From Liolophura sinensis (lineage: Eukaryota > Mollusca > Polyplacophora > Chitonida > Chitonidae): a DNA stretch of 21,563 bases. Location of the stretch: contig NW_027018489.1 in NCBI RefSeq assembly GCF_032854445.1, forward strand, positions 1 through 21,563, read 5' to 3'. Made by a program: the position numbers and the translations under genes. This document shows, piece after piece, positions 11,108 through 20,989 of the stretch. How positions within the stretch are numbered: position 1 is the first letter of the stretch; each line of letters starts with the position of its first letter. The notes under the pieces are model-generated. The model saw only the letters and a program-made list of their open reading frames with translations, did no database searches and had not been told where the DNA came from.

Positions 11108-11656
11108 GCTACCGAAGGGCACATAACTTATAGTCAAAAGTTGAATTTAGTAATGACCAGTCGCGATTGTACAGAGTACAGTTTAGCCGATTTCAATTAA
11201 CAAAAAGACGAAGCAAAAATGCAAAAGTGGAACAACTGTTCCAGTGCTACTAGTAAGAGGCTAATCCGACGTATTTTGTGACGAGAAATCGAATGGTGCA
11301 AACCGCGTTGCTCTCCGACCAATACTTTTGGCTGTAGCGACAATTGATTGATCATTGATGTCATTATTACGTGCCCAGCAACGGCTCTTACTCCATGGAA
11401 ACCAGGGATATTTGCAATATTTTAACAGCTGCCGATGCCTGGCCCAATTCTGCATCTTTTGGCACCTTAAAAATGTGGGTCAGTGTTTAGTTGTACTTTT
11501 TACAGCAGACTGTATCAAGTACCTTGTGTTTTTTATGTACAAATGGTCTGGTTTTTCTACACGTAGATAAAGACATTGAGATTGTCTTGGACTAAGAAGT
11601 AAGGCAATTGCTGGGTGAGTTAAATGGGCTTGGCCCAAAGATTTCAGGTCTTCTGG
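11108..11656. repeat. Satellite monomer 21, subtype B2
   Basis: B-like copy with gttgaatttag, gtttagccgatttc, gacgaagc and the private gtcattattacg, which removes the CACGTG site. Identical by eye to 15501. Confidence 0.94.
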
Positions 11657-12205
11657 GCTACCGAAGGGCACATAACTTATAGTCAAAAGTTGAATATAGT
11701 AATGACCAGTCGCGATTGTACAGAGTACAGTGTAGCCGATTTCAATTAACAAAAAGACCAGGCAAAAATGCAAAAGTGGAAAAACTGTTCCAGTGCTACT
11801 AGTAAGAGCCTAATCCGACGTATTTTGTGACGAGAAATCGAATGGTGCAATCCGCGTTGCTCTCCGACCAATACTTTTGGCTGTAGCGACAATTGAATGA
11901 TCATTTATGTCATAATCACGTGCGTAGCAACGGCTCTTACTCCATGGAAACCAGGGAAATTTGCAATTTTTCAACAGCTGCCGATGCCTGGGTCAATTCC
12001 GCATCTTTTGGCACCTTACTGAAGTGGGTTAGTGTTCAGTTGTACTTTTTACAGCAGACTGTATCAAGTACCTTGTGTTTTTTACGTACAAATGGTGTGG
12101 TTTTTCTACACGTAGATAAAGACATTGAGATTGTCTTGGACTTAGAAGTAAAGCAATTGCTGGGTGAGTTAAATGGGCTTAGCCCAAAGATTTCAGGTCT
12201 TCTGG
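11657..12205. repeat. Satellite monomer 22, subtype C3
   Basis: C-like copy with cctgggtc, ttttttacgtac and ggacttagaagtaaagc. Shared with 16050 and 19345. I used this copy for the CpG count (19). Confidence 0.94.
11751..11784. other. Cluster of four short A-tracts (representative)
   Basis: Runs of 4-5 a at 11751-11755, 11764-11768, 11772-11775 and 11780-11784 have centres about 13, 7.5 and 8.5 bp apart, averaging near one helical turn. The arrangement recurs in nearly every monomer, though E copies break it with gtttacaaactg. Phased A-tracts are known to curve DNA and are common in satellites; curvature here is inferred. Confidence 0.5.
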
Positions 12206-12209
12206 GCTA
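12180..12209. other. Imperfect inverted repeat at the 3' end of each monomer (representative)
   Basis: The arm tagcccaaaga pairs with tcttctgggcta: 11 base pairs with one bulged c (12202) around a 7-nt loop, tttcagg. The same left arm can instead pair with the immediately upstream tgggct, giving two mutually exclusive hairpins. Copies ending cttagccc keep it (for example 12206, 16599 and 18795 boundaries). The ggccgaaag (E), agccgaaag (I) and ggccgatag (L) variants weaken or break it. Confidence 0.6.
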
Positions 12210-12754
12210 CCGAAGGGCACATAACTTATAGTCAAAAGTTGAATATAGTAATGACCAGTCGCGATTGTACAGAGTACAGTTTAGCCGATTTCAATTAAGA
12301 AAAAGACGAAGCAAAAATGCAAAAGTGGAAAAACTGTTCCAGTGCTACTGGTAAGAGCCTAATCCGACGTATTTTGTGACGAGAAATCGAATGGTGCAAA
12401 CCGCGTTGCTCTCCGACCAATACTTTTGGCTGTAGCGACAGATCAATGATCATTGATGTCATAATCACGTGCCCAGCAACGGCTCTTACTCCATGGAAAC
12501 CAGTGATATTTGCAATTTTTTAACAGCTGCCGATGCCTGGCCCAATTCTGCATCTTTTGGCACCTTAAAAATGTGGGTCAGTGTTTAGTTGTACTTTTTA
12601 CAGCAGACTGTATCAAGTACCTTGTGTTTTTTATGTACAAATGGTGTGGTTTTTCTACACGTAGATAAAGACATTGAGATTGTCTTGCACTTTGAAGTAA
12701 GGCAATTGCTGGGTGAGTTAAATGGGCTTAACCCAAAGATTTGACGTCTTCTGG
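12206..12754. repeat. Satellite monomer 23, subtype H
   Basis: Beta group. Markers are caattaagaaaaag, ctactggtaagagcc, accagtgatattt, gcactttgaag and gcttaacccaaag. Shared with 16599 and 19893. Confidence 0.94.
12442..12457. other. Perfect 16-bp palindrome atcaatgatcattgat (representative of 11)
   Basis: The sequence equals its own reverse complement. It occurs only in G, H, I and chimeric G/L or I/L monomers: 3657, 5853, 9147, 12442, 12991, 13540, 16835, 17384, 17933, 20127 and 20677 (start positions). Other subtypes keep only a shorter palindrome around the tgatca core. A dimeric DNA-binding protein or cruciform site is possible, but nothing in the sequence proves function. Confidence 0.8.
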
Positions 12755-13303
12755 GCTACCGAAGGGCACATAACTTATAGTCAAAAGTTGAATATAGTAA
12801 TGACCAGTCGCGATTGTACAGAGTACAGTTTAGCCGATTTCAATTAACAAAAAGACGAAGCAAAAATGCAAAAGTGGAAAAACTGTTCCAGTGCTACTAG
12901 TAAGAGGCTAATCCGACGTATTTTGTGACGAGAAATCGAATGGTGCAAACCGCGTTGCTCTCCGACCAATACTTTTGGCTGTACCGACAGATCAATGATC
13001 ATTGATGTCATAATCACGTGCGTAGCAACGGCTCTTACTCCATGGAAACCAGGGATATTTGCAATTTTTTAACAGCTGCCGATGCCTGGCCCAATTCCAC
13101 ATCTTTTGGCACCTTATAAATGTGGGTCAGTGTTTAGTTGTACTTTTTACAGCAGACTGTATCAAGTACCTTGTGTTTTTTATGTACAAATGGTGTGGTT
13201 TTTCTACACGTAGATAAAGACATTGAGATTGTCTTGGACTTAGAAGTAAGACAATTGCTGGGTGAGTTAAATGGGCTTAGCCGAAAGATTTGACGTCTTC
13301 TGG
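12755..13303. repeat. Satellite monomer 24, subtype I
   Basis: Beta group. Markers are gctgtaccgacag, cgtgcgtagc, ttccacatc, ccttataaatg and cttagccgaaagatttg. Shared with 17148, 17697 and 20441. Confidence 0.94.
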
Positions 13304-13853
13304 GCTACCGAAGGGCACATAACTTATAGTCAAAAGTTGAATATAGTAATGACCAGTCGCGATTGTACAGAGTACAGTTTAGCCGATTTCAATTAACAAA
13401 AAGACGAAGCAAAAATGCAAAAGTGGAAAAACTGTTCCAGTGCTACTAGTAAAAGGCTAATCCGACGTATTTTGTGACGAGAAATCGAATGGTGCAAACC
13501 GCGTTGCTCTCCGACCAATACTTTTGGCTGTACCGACAGATCAATGATCATTGATGTCATAATCACGTGCGTAGCAACGGCTCTTACTCCATGGAAACCA
13601 GGGATATTTGCAATTTTTTAACAGCTGCCGATGCCTGGCCCAATTCCACATCTTTTGGCACCTTAAAAAATGTGGGTCAGTGTTTAGTTGTACTTTTCAC
13701 AGCAGACTGTATCAAGTACCTTGTGTTTTTTATGTACAAATGGTGTGGTTTTTCTACACGTAGATAAAGACATTGAGATTGTCTTGGACTTAGAAGTAAG
13801 GCAATTGCTGGGTGAGTTGAATGGGCTGGGCCGATAGATTTCACGTCTTCTGG
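13304..13853. repeat. Satellite monomer 25, chimera of I (5') and L (3'), duplication junction
   Basis: The 5' half follows the I monomer at 17697 (gtaccgacag, cgtgcgtagc). The 3' part follows the monomer at 8911 (ccttaaaaaatg, ttttcacagc, gagttgaatg, ccgatagatttcacg). The switch lies between 13573 and 13665, where both parents are identical. This is the expected junction product of the 4393-bp duplication. Confidence 0.93.
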
Positions 13854-14402
13854 GCTACCGAAGGGCACATAACTTATAGTCAAAAGTTGAATATAGTAAT
13901 GACCAGTCGCGATTGTACAGAGTACAGTGTAGCCGATTTCAATTAACAAAAAGACCAGGCAAAAATGCAAAAGTGGACAAACTGTTCCAGTGCTGCTGGT
14001 AAGAGGCTAATCCGACGTATTTTGTGACGAGAAATCGAATGGTGCAAACCGCGTTGCTCTCCGACCAATACTTTTGGCTGTAGTGACAATTGAATGATCA
14101 TTTATGTCATAATCACGTGCCCAGCAACGGCTCTTACTCCATGGAAACCAGGGAAATTTGCATTTTTTCAACAGCTGCCGATGCCTGGCTCAATTCCGCA
14201 TCTTTTGGCACCTTACTGAAGTGGGTCAGTGTTCAGTTGTACTTTTTACAGCAGACTGTATCAAGTACCTTGTGTTTTTTACGTATAAATGGTTTGGTTT
14301 TTCTACACGTAGATAAAGACATTAAGATTGTCTTCCACTTAGAAGTAAGGCAATTGCTGGGTGAGTTAAATGGGCTTAGCCCAAAGATTTGACGTCTTCT
14401 GG
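13854..14402. repeat. Satellite monomer 26, subtype A
   Basis: Counterpart of 9461 at +4393, one substitution seen. Confidence 0.94.
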
Positions 14403-14951
14403 GCTACCGAAGGGCACATAACTTATAGTCAAAAGTTGAATATAGTAATGACCAGTCGCGATTGTACAGAGTACAGTTTAGCCTATTTTAATTAACAAAA
14501 AGACGAGGCAAAAATGCAAAAGTGGAACAACTGTTCCAGTGCTACTAGTAAGAGGCTAATCCGACGTATTTTGTGACGAGAAATCGAATGGTGCAAACCG
14601 CGTTGCTCTCCGACCAATACTTTTGGCTGTAGCGACAATTGATTGATCATTGATGTCATAATCACGTGCCCAGCAACGGCTCTTACTCCATGGAAACCAG
14701 GGATATTTGCAATATTTTAACAGCTGCCGATGCCTGGCCCAATTCTGCATCTTTTGGCACCTTAAAAATGTGGGTCAGTGTTTAGTTGTACTTTTTACAG
14801 CAGACTGTATCAAGTACCTTGTGTTTTTTATGTACAAATGGTCTGGTTTTTCTACACGTAGATAAAGACATTGAGATTGTCTTGGACTAAGAAGTAAGAC
14901 AATTGCTGGGTGAGTTAAATGGGCTTGGCCCAAAGATTTCAGGTCTTCTGG
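14403..14951. repeat. Satellite monomer 27, subtype B
   Basis: Counterpart of 10010 at +4393, no difference seen. Confidence 0.94.
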
Positions 14952-15500
14952 GCTACCGAAGGGCACATAACTTATAGTCAAAAGTTGAATATAGTAATGA
15001 CCAGTCGCGATTGTACAGAGTACAGTGTAGCCGATTTCAATTAACAAAAAGACCAGGCAAAAATGCAAAAGTGGAAAAACTGTTCCAGTGCTACTAGTAA
15101 GAGCCTAATTCGACGTATTTTGTGACGAGAAATCGAATGGTGCAATCCGCGTTGCTCTCCGACCAATACTTTTGGCTGTAGTGACAATTGAATGATCATT
15201 TATGTCATAATCACGTGCGTAGCAACGGCTCTTACTCCATGGAAACCAGGGAAATTTGCAATTTTTCAACAGCTGCCGATGCCTGGCTCAATTCCGCATC
15301 TTTTGGCACCTTACTGAAGTGGGTTAGTGTTCAGTTGTACTTTTTACAGCAGACTGTATCAAGTACCTTGTGTTTTTCACGTACAAATGGTGTGGTTTTT
15401 CTACACGTAGATAAAGACATTGAGATTGTCTTGCACTTAGAAGTAAGGCAATTGCTGGGTGAGTTAAATGGGCTTAGCCCAAAGATTTCAGGTCTTCTGG
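14952..15500. repeat. Satellite monomer 28, subtype C
   Basis: Counterpart of 10559, including the rare cctaattcgacg. Confidence 0.94.
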
Positions 15501-16049
15501 GCTACCGAAGGGCACATAACTTATAGTCAAAAGTTGAATTTAGTAATGACCAGTCGCGATTGTACAGAGTACAGTTTAGCCGATTTCAATTAACAAAAAG
15601 ACGAAGCAAAAATGCAAAAGTGGAACAACTGTTCCAGTGCTACTAGTAAGAGGCTAATCCGACGTATTTTGTGACGAGAAATCGAATGGTGCAAACCGCG
15701 TTGCTCTCCGACCAATACTTTTGGCTGTAGCGACAATTGATTGATCATTGATGTCATTATTACGTGCCCAGCAACGGCTCTTACTCCATGGAAACCAGGG
15801 ATATTTGCAATATTTTAACAGCTGCCGATGCCTGGCCCAATTCTGCATCTTTTGGCACCTTAAAAATGTGGGTCAGTGTTTAGTTGTACTTTTTACAGCA
15901 GACTGTATCAAGTACCTTGTGTTTTTTATGTACAAATGGTCTGGTTTTTCTACACGTAGATAAAGACATTGAGATTGTCTTGGACTAAGAAGTAAGGCAA
16001 TTGCTGGGTGAGTTAAATGGGCTTGGCCCAAAGATTTCAGGTCTTCTGG
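15501..16049. repeat. Satellite monomer 29, subtype B2
   Basis: Counterpart of 11108, including gtcattattacg. Its 3' half also reappears from about 19106. Confidence 0.94.
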
Positions 16050-16598
16050 GCTACCGAAGGGCACATAACTTATAGTCAAAAGTTGAATATAGTAATGACC
16101 AGTCGCGATTGTACAGAGTACAGTGTAGCCGATTTCAATTAACAAAAAGACCAGGCAAAAATGCAAAAGTGGAAAAACTGTTCCAGTGCTACTAGTAAGA
16201 GCCTAATCCGACGTATTTTGTGACGAGAAATCGAATGGTGCAATCCGCGTTGCTCTCCGACCAATACTTTTGGCTGTAGCGACAATTGAATGATCATTTA
16301 TGTCATAATCACGTGCGTAGCAACGGCTCTTACTCCATGGAAACCAGGGAAATTTGCAATTTTTCAACAGCTGCCGATGCCTGGGTCAATTCCGCATCTT
16401 TTGGCACCTTACTGAAGTGGGTTAGTGTTCAGTTGTACTTTTTACAGCAGACTGTATCAAGTACCTTGTGTTTTTTACGTACAAATGGTGTGGTTTTTCT
16501 ACACGTAGATAAAGACATTGAGATTGTCTTGGACTTAGAAGTAAAGCAATTGCTGGGTGAGTTAAATGGGCTTAGCCCAAAGATTTCAGGTCTTCTGG
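16050..16598. repeat. Satellite monomer 30, subtype C3
   Basis: Counterpart of 11657 (cctgggtc, aagtaaagc). Confidence 0.94.
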
Positions 16599-17147
16599 GC
16601 TACCGAAGGGCACATAACTTATAGTCAAAAGTTGAATATAGTAATGACCAGTCGCGATTGTACAGAGTACAGTTTAGCCGATTTCAATTAAGAAAAAGAC
16701 GAAGCAAAAATGCAAAAGTGGAAAAACTGTTCCAGTGCTACTGGTAAGAGCCTAATCCGACGTATTTTGTGACGAGAAATCGAATGGTGCAAACCGCGTT
16801 GCTCTCCGACCAATACTTTTGGCTGTAGCGACAGATCAATGATCATTGATGTCATAATAACGTGCCCAGCAACGGCTCTTACTCCATGGAAACCAGTGAT
16901 ATTTGCAATTTTTTAACAGCTGCCGATGCCTGGCCCAATTCTGCATCTTTTGGCACCTTAAAAATGTGGGTCAGTGTTTAGTTGTACTTTTTACAGCAGA
17001 CTGTATCAAGTACCTTGTGTTTTTTATGTACAAATGGTGTGGTTTTTCTACACGTAGATAAAGACATTGAGATTGTCTTGCACTTTGAAGTAAGGCAATT
17101 GCTGGGTGAGTTAAATGGGCTTAACCCAAAGATTTGACGTCTTCTGG
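16599..17147. repeat. Satellite monomer 31, subtype H
   Basis: Counterpart of 12206. A private c-to-a change at 16859 turns CACGTG into aacgtg. Confidence 0.94.
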
Positions 17148-17696
17148 GCTACCGAAGGGCACATAACTTATAGTCAAAAGTTGAATATAGTAATGACCAG
17201 TCGCGATTGTACAGAGTACAGTTTAGCCGATTTCAATTAACAAAAAGACGAAGCAAAAATGCAAAAGTGGAAAAACTGTTCCAGTGCTACTAGTAAGAGG
17301 CTAATCCGACGTATTTTGTGACGAGAAATCGAATGGTGCAAACCGCGTTGCTCTCCGACCAATACTTTTGGCTGTACCGACAGATCAATGATCATTGATG
17401 TCATAATCACGTGCGTAGCAACGGCTCTTACTCCATGGAAACCAGGGATATTTGCAATTTTTTAACAGCTGCCGATGCCTGGCCCAATTCCACATCTTTT
17501 GGCACCTTATAAATGTGGGTCAGTGTTTAGTTGTACTTTTTACAGCAGACTGTATCAAGTACCTTGTGTTTTTTATGTACAAATGGTGTGGTTTTTCTAC
17601 ACGTAGATAAAGACATTGAGATTGTCTTGGACTTAGAAGTAAGACAATTGCTGGGTGAGTTAAATGGGCTTAGCCGAAAGATTTGACGTCTTCTGG
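17148..17696. repeat. Satellite monomer 32, subtype I
   Basis: Counterpart of 12755, no difference seen. Confidence 0.94.
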
Positions 17697-18245
17697 GCTA
17701 CCGAAGGGCACATAACTTATAGTCAAAAGTTGAATATAGTAATGACCAGTCGCGATTGTACAGAGTACAGTTTAGCCGATTTCAATTAACAAAAAGACGA
17801 AGCAAAAATGCAAAAGTGGAAAAACTGTTCCAGTGCTACTAGTAAGAGGCTAATCCGACGTATTTTGTGACGAGAAATCGAATGGTGCAAACCGCGTTGC
17901 TCTCCGACCAATACTTTTGGCTGTACCGACAGATCAATGATCATTGATGTCATAATCACGTGCGTAGCAACGGCTCTTACTCCATGGAAACCAGGGATAT
18001 TTGCAATTTTTTAACAGCTGCCGATGCCTGGCCCAATTCCACATCTTTTGGCACCTTATAAATGTGGGTCAGTGTTTAGTTGTACTTTTTACAGCAGACT
18101 GTATCAAGTACCTTGTGTTTTTTATGTACAAATGGTGTGGTTTTTCTACACGTAGATAAAGACATTGAGATTGTCTTGGACTTAGAAGTAAGACAATTGC
18201 TGGGTGAGTTAAATGGGCTTAGCCGAAACATTTGACGTCTTCTGG
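17697..18245. repeat. Satellite monomer 33, subtype I
   Basis: Second consecutive I monomer, nearly the same as 17148, ending in the private agccgaaacatttg. A local one-monomer duplication (or its loss in the third copy) explains the I-I pair. Confidence 0.93.
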
Positions 18246-18794
18246 GCTACCGAAGGGCACATAACTTATAGTCAAAAGTTGAATATAGTAATGACCAGTC
18301 GCGATTGTACAGAGTACAGTGTAGCCGATTTCAATTAACAAAAAGACCAGGCAAAAATGCAAAAGGGGAAAAACTGTTCCAGTGCTGCTGGTAAGACGCT
18401 AATCCGACGTATTTTGTGACGAGAAATCGAATGGTGCAAACCGCGTTGCTCTCCGACCAATACGTTTGGCTGTAGTGACAATTGAATGATCATTTATGTC
18501 ATAATCACGTGCCCAGCAACGGCTCTTACTCCATGGAAACCAGGGAAATTTGCAATTTTTCAACAGCTGCCGATGCCTGGCTCAATTCCGCATCTTTTGG
18601 CACCTTACTGAAGTGGGTTAGTGTTCAGTTGTACTTTTTACAGCAGACTGTATCAAGTACCTTGTGTTTTTCACGTACAAATGGTGTGGTTTTTCTACAC
18701 GTAGATAAAGACATTGAGATTGTCTTGCACTTAGAAGTAAGGCAATTGCTGGGTGAGTTAAATGGGCTTAGCCCAAAGATTTCAGGTCTTCTGG
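18246..18794. repeat. Satellite monomer 34, subtype J
   Basis: Alpha group. Private markers are gcaaaagggg, ggtaagacgc and ccaatacgtttgg, all shared with the last full monomer at 20990. Confidence 0.93.
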
Positions 18795-19344
18795 GCTACC
18801 GAAGGGCACATAACTTATAGTCAAAAGTTGAATGTAGTAATGACCAGTCGCGATTGTACAGAGTGCAGTGTAGCCGGTTTCAATTAACAAAAAGACCAGG
18901 CAAAAATGCAAAAGTGGACAAACTGTCCCAGTGCTGCTGGTAAGAGGCTAATCCGACGTATTTTGTGACGATAAATCGAATGGTGCAAACCGCGTTGCTC
19001 TCCGACTAATACTTTTGCCTGTAGTGACAATTGAATGATCATTTATGTCATAATCACGTGCCCAGCAACGGCTCTTACTCCATGGAAACCAGGGATATTT
19101 GCAATATTTTTACAGCTGCCGATGCCTGGCCCAATTCTGCATCTTTTGGCACCTTAAAAATGTGGGTCAGTGTTTAGTTGTACTTTTTACAGCAGACTGT
19201 ATCAAGTACCTTGTGTTTTTTATGTACAAATGGTCTGGTTTTTTCTACACGTAGATAAAGACATTGAGATTGTCTTGGACTAAGAAGTAAGGCAATTGCT
19301 GGGTGAGTTAAATGGGCTTGGCCCAAAGATTTCAGGTCTTCTGG
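18795..19344. repeat. Satellite monomer 35, chimera of gamma type (5') and B2 (3')
   Basis: The 5' half has the gamma signature (gtgcagtgtagccgg, gcctgtagtgac), otherwise absent right of 8911. It also has private changes (actgtccc, cgataaatcg, ccgactaatac). From about 19106 it is B/B2 (aatatt, ctggccc, ttctgcatc, ggactaagaagtaaggc). One extra t in the t-run near 19245. Confidence 0.9.
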
Positions 19345-19892
19345 GCTACCGAAGGGCACATAACTTATAGTCAAAAGTTGAATATAGTAATGACCAGTCG
19401 CGATTGTACAGAGTACAGTGTAGCCGATTTCAATTAACAAAAAGACCAGGCAAAAATGCAAAAGTGGAAAAACTGTTCCAGTGCTACTAGTAAGAGCCTA
19501 ATCCGACGTATTTTGTGACGAGAAATCGAATGGTGCAATCCGCGTTGCTCTCCGACCAATACTTTTGGCTGTAGCGACAATTGAATGATCATTTATGTCA
19601 TAATCACGTGCGTAGCAACGGCTCTTACTCCATGGAAACCAGGGAAATTTGCAATTTTTCAACAGCTGCCGATGCCTGGGTCAATTCCGCATCTTTGGCA
19701 CCTTACTGAAGTGGGTTAGTGTTCAGTTGTACTTTTTACAGCAGACTGTATCAAGTACCTTGTGTTTTTTACGTACAAATGGTGTGGTTTTTCTACACGT
19801 AGATAAAGACATTGAGATTGTCTTGGACTTAGAAGTAAAGCAATTGCTGGGTGAGTTAAATGGGCTTAGCCCAAAGATTTCAGGTCTTCTGG
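19345..19892. repeat. Satellite monomer 36, subtype C3
   Basis: Matches 11657 and 16050; one t lost in catctttggc. Confidence 0.93.
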
Positions 19893-20440
19893 GCTACCGA
19901 AGGGCACATAACTTATAGTCAAAAGTTGAATATAGTAATGACCAGTCGCGATTGTACAGAGTACAGTTTAGCCGATTTCATTAAGAAAAAGACGAAGCAA
20001 AAATGCAAAGTGGAAAAAACTGTTCCAGTGCTACTGGTAAGAGCCTAATCCGACGTATTTTGTGACGAGAATCGAATGGTGCAAACCGCGTTGCTCTCCG
20101 ACCAATACTTTTGGCTGTAGCGACAGATCAATGATCATTGATGTCATAATCACGTGCCCAGCAACGGCTCTTACTCCATGGAAACCAGTGATATTTGCAA
20201 TTTTTTAACAGCTGCCGATGCCTGGCCCAATTCTGCATCTTTTGGCACCTTAAAAATGTGGGTCAGTGTTTAGTTGTACTTTTTACAGCAGACTGTATCA
20301 AGTACCTTGTGTTTTTTATGTACAAATGGTCTGGTTTTTTCTACACGTAGATAAAGACATTGAGATTGTCTTGCACTTTGAAGTAAGGCAATTGCTGGGT
20401 GAGTTAAATGGGCTTAACCCAAAGATTTGACGTCTTCTGG
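19893..20440. repeat. Satellite monomer 37, subtype H
   Basis: H markers (ttaagaaaaag, actggtaagagcc, accagtgatattt, cttaaccc). Several indels (gatttcattaag, tgcaaagtgg, cgagaatcg), and gtctgg where the other H copies have gtgtgg. Confidence 0.92.
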
Positions 20441-20989
20441 GCTACCGAAGGGCACATAACTTATAGTCAAAAGTTGAATATAGTAATGACCAGTCGCGAT
20501 TGTACAGAGTACAGTTTAGCCGATTTCAATTAACAAAAAGACGAAGCAAAAATGCAAAAGTGGAAAAACTGTTCCAGTGCTACTAGTAAGAGGCTAATCC
20601 GACGTATTTTGTGACGAGAAATCGAATGGTGCAAACCGCGTTGCTCTCCGACCAATACTTTTGGCTGTACCGACAGATCAATGATCATTGATGTCATAAT
20701 CACGTGCGTAGCAACGGCTCTTACTCCATGGAAACCAGGGATATTTGCAATTTTTTAACAGCTGCCGATGCCTGGCCCAATTCCACATCTTTTGGCACCT
20801 TATAAATGTGGGTCAGTGTTTAGTTGTACTTTTTACAGCAGACTGTATCAAGTACCTTGTGTTTTTTATGTACAAATGGTGTGGTTTTTCTACACGTAGA
20901 TAAAGACATTGAGATTGTCTTGGACTTAGAAGTAAGACAATTGCTGGGTGAGTTAAATGGGCTTAGCCGAAAGATTTGACGTCTTCTGG
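20441..20989. repeat. Satellite monomer 38, subtype I
   Basis: I markers with the agccgaaag ending, so closer to 17148 than to 17697. Confidence 0.93.

Larger units (their letters stand above)
9461..13853. repeat. Right-domain 8-monomer higher-order unit, copy 1 (4393 bp)
   Basis: Monomers in order A B C B2 C3 H I I/L. Each has its counterpart 4393 bp downstream. Comparing by eye, I found one substitution at 9906 versus 14299 (a/t), one at 12466 versus 16859 (c/a) and one at 13453 versus 17846 (a/g), before the final half-monomer diverges. The near-identical block really extends left into the preceding monomer, to about 9180. It therefore reads as a recent tandem duplication, not an ancient family relationship. 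Confidence 0.93.
13854..18245. repeat. Right-domain 8-monomer higher-order unit, copy 2 (4392 bp)
   Basis: Same eight subtypes in the same order as the unit starting at 9461. The last monomer stays type I to its end (ccttataaatg, then agccgaaac), whereas copy 1 switches to the L type 3' portion. That difference is what an unequal-crossover duplication predicts for the distal copy. Confidence 0.92.

Noticed and set aside
10795-11133. Recurring plus-strand open frame of about 100-113 codons beginning at the atgatcattt region of alpha monomers
   Set aside because: It recurs only because the repeat recurs. It is stopped or shifted in beta monomers, has no recognisable domain or convincing codon pattern, and overlaps an equally long antisense frame. 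549 is divisible by three, but a stop just after the anchor closes this frame in each copy.
11657-12205. CENP-B box in the monomer
   Set aside because: I looked for the TTCG-N4-A-N2-CGGG pattern on both strands. The nearest candidates around atcgaatgg and ctaccgaaggg lack the required second half.
11657-12205. tRNA-derived SINE or Pol III A/B boxes
   Set aside because: aaatcgaatgg only partly resembles a B box and there is no properly spaced A box. No SINE tail or target-site duplication is visible.
13101-13115. TATA-like ttataaatg in I monomers and gtataaatgg in A monomers
   Set aside because: Each is a one- or two-base variant of the common sequence in those subtypes. There is no associated gene or other promoter element.
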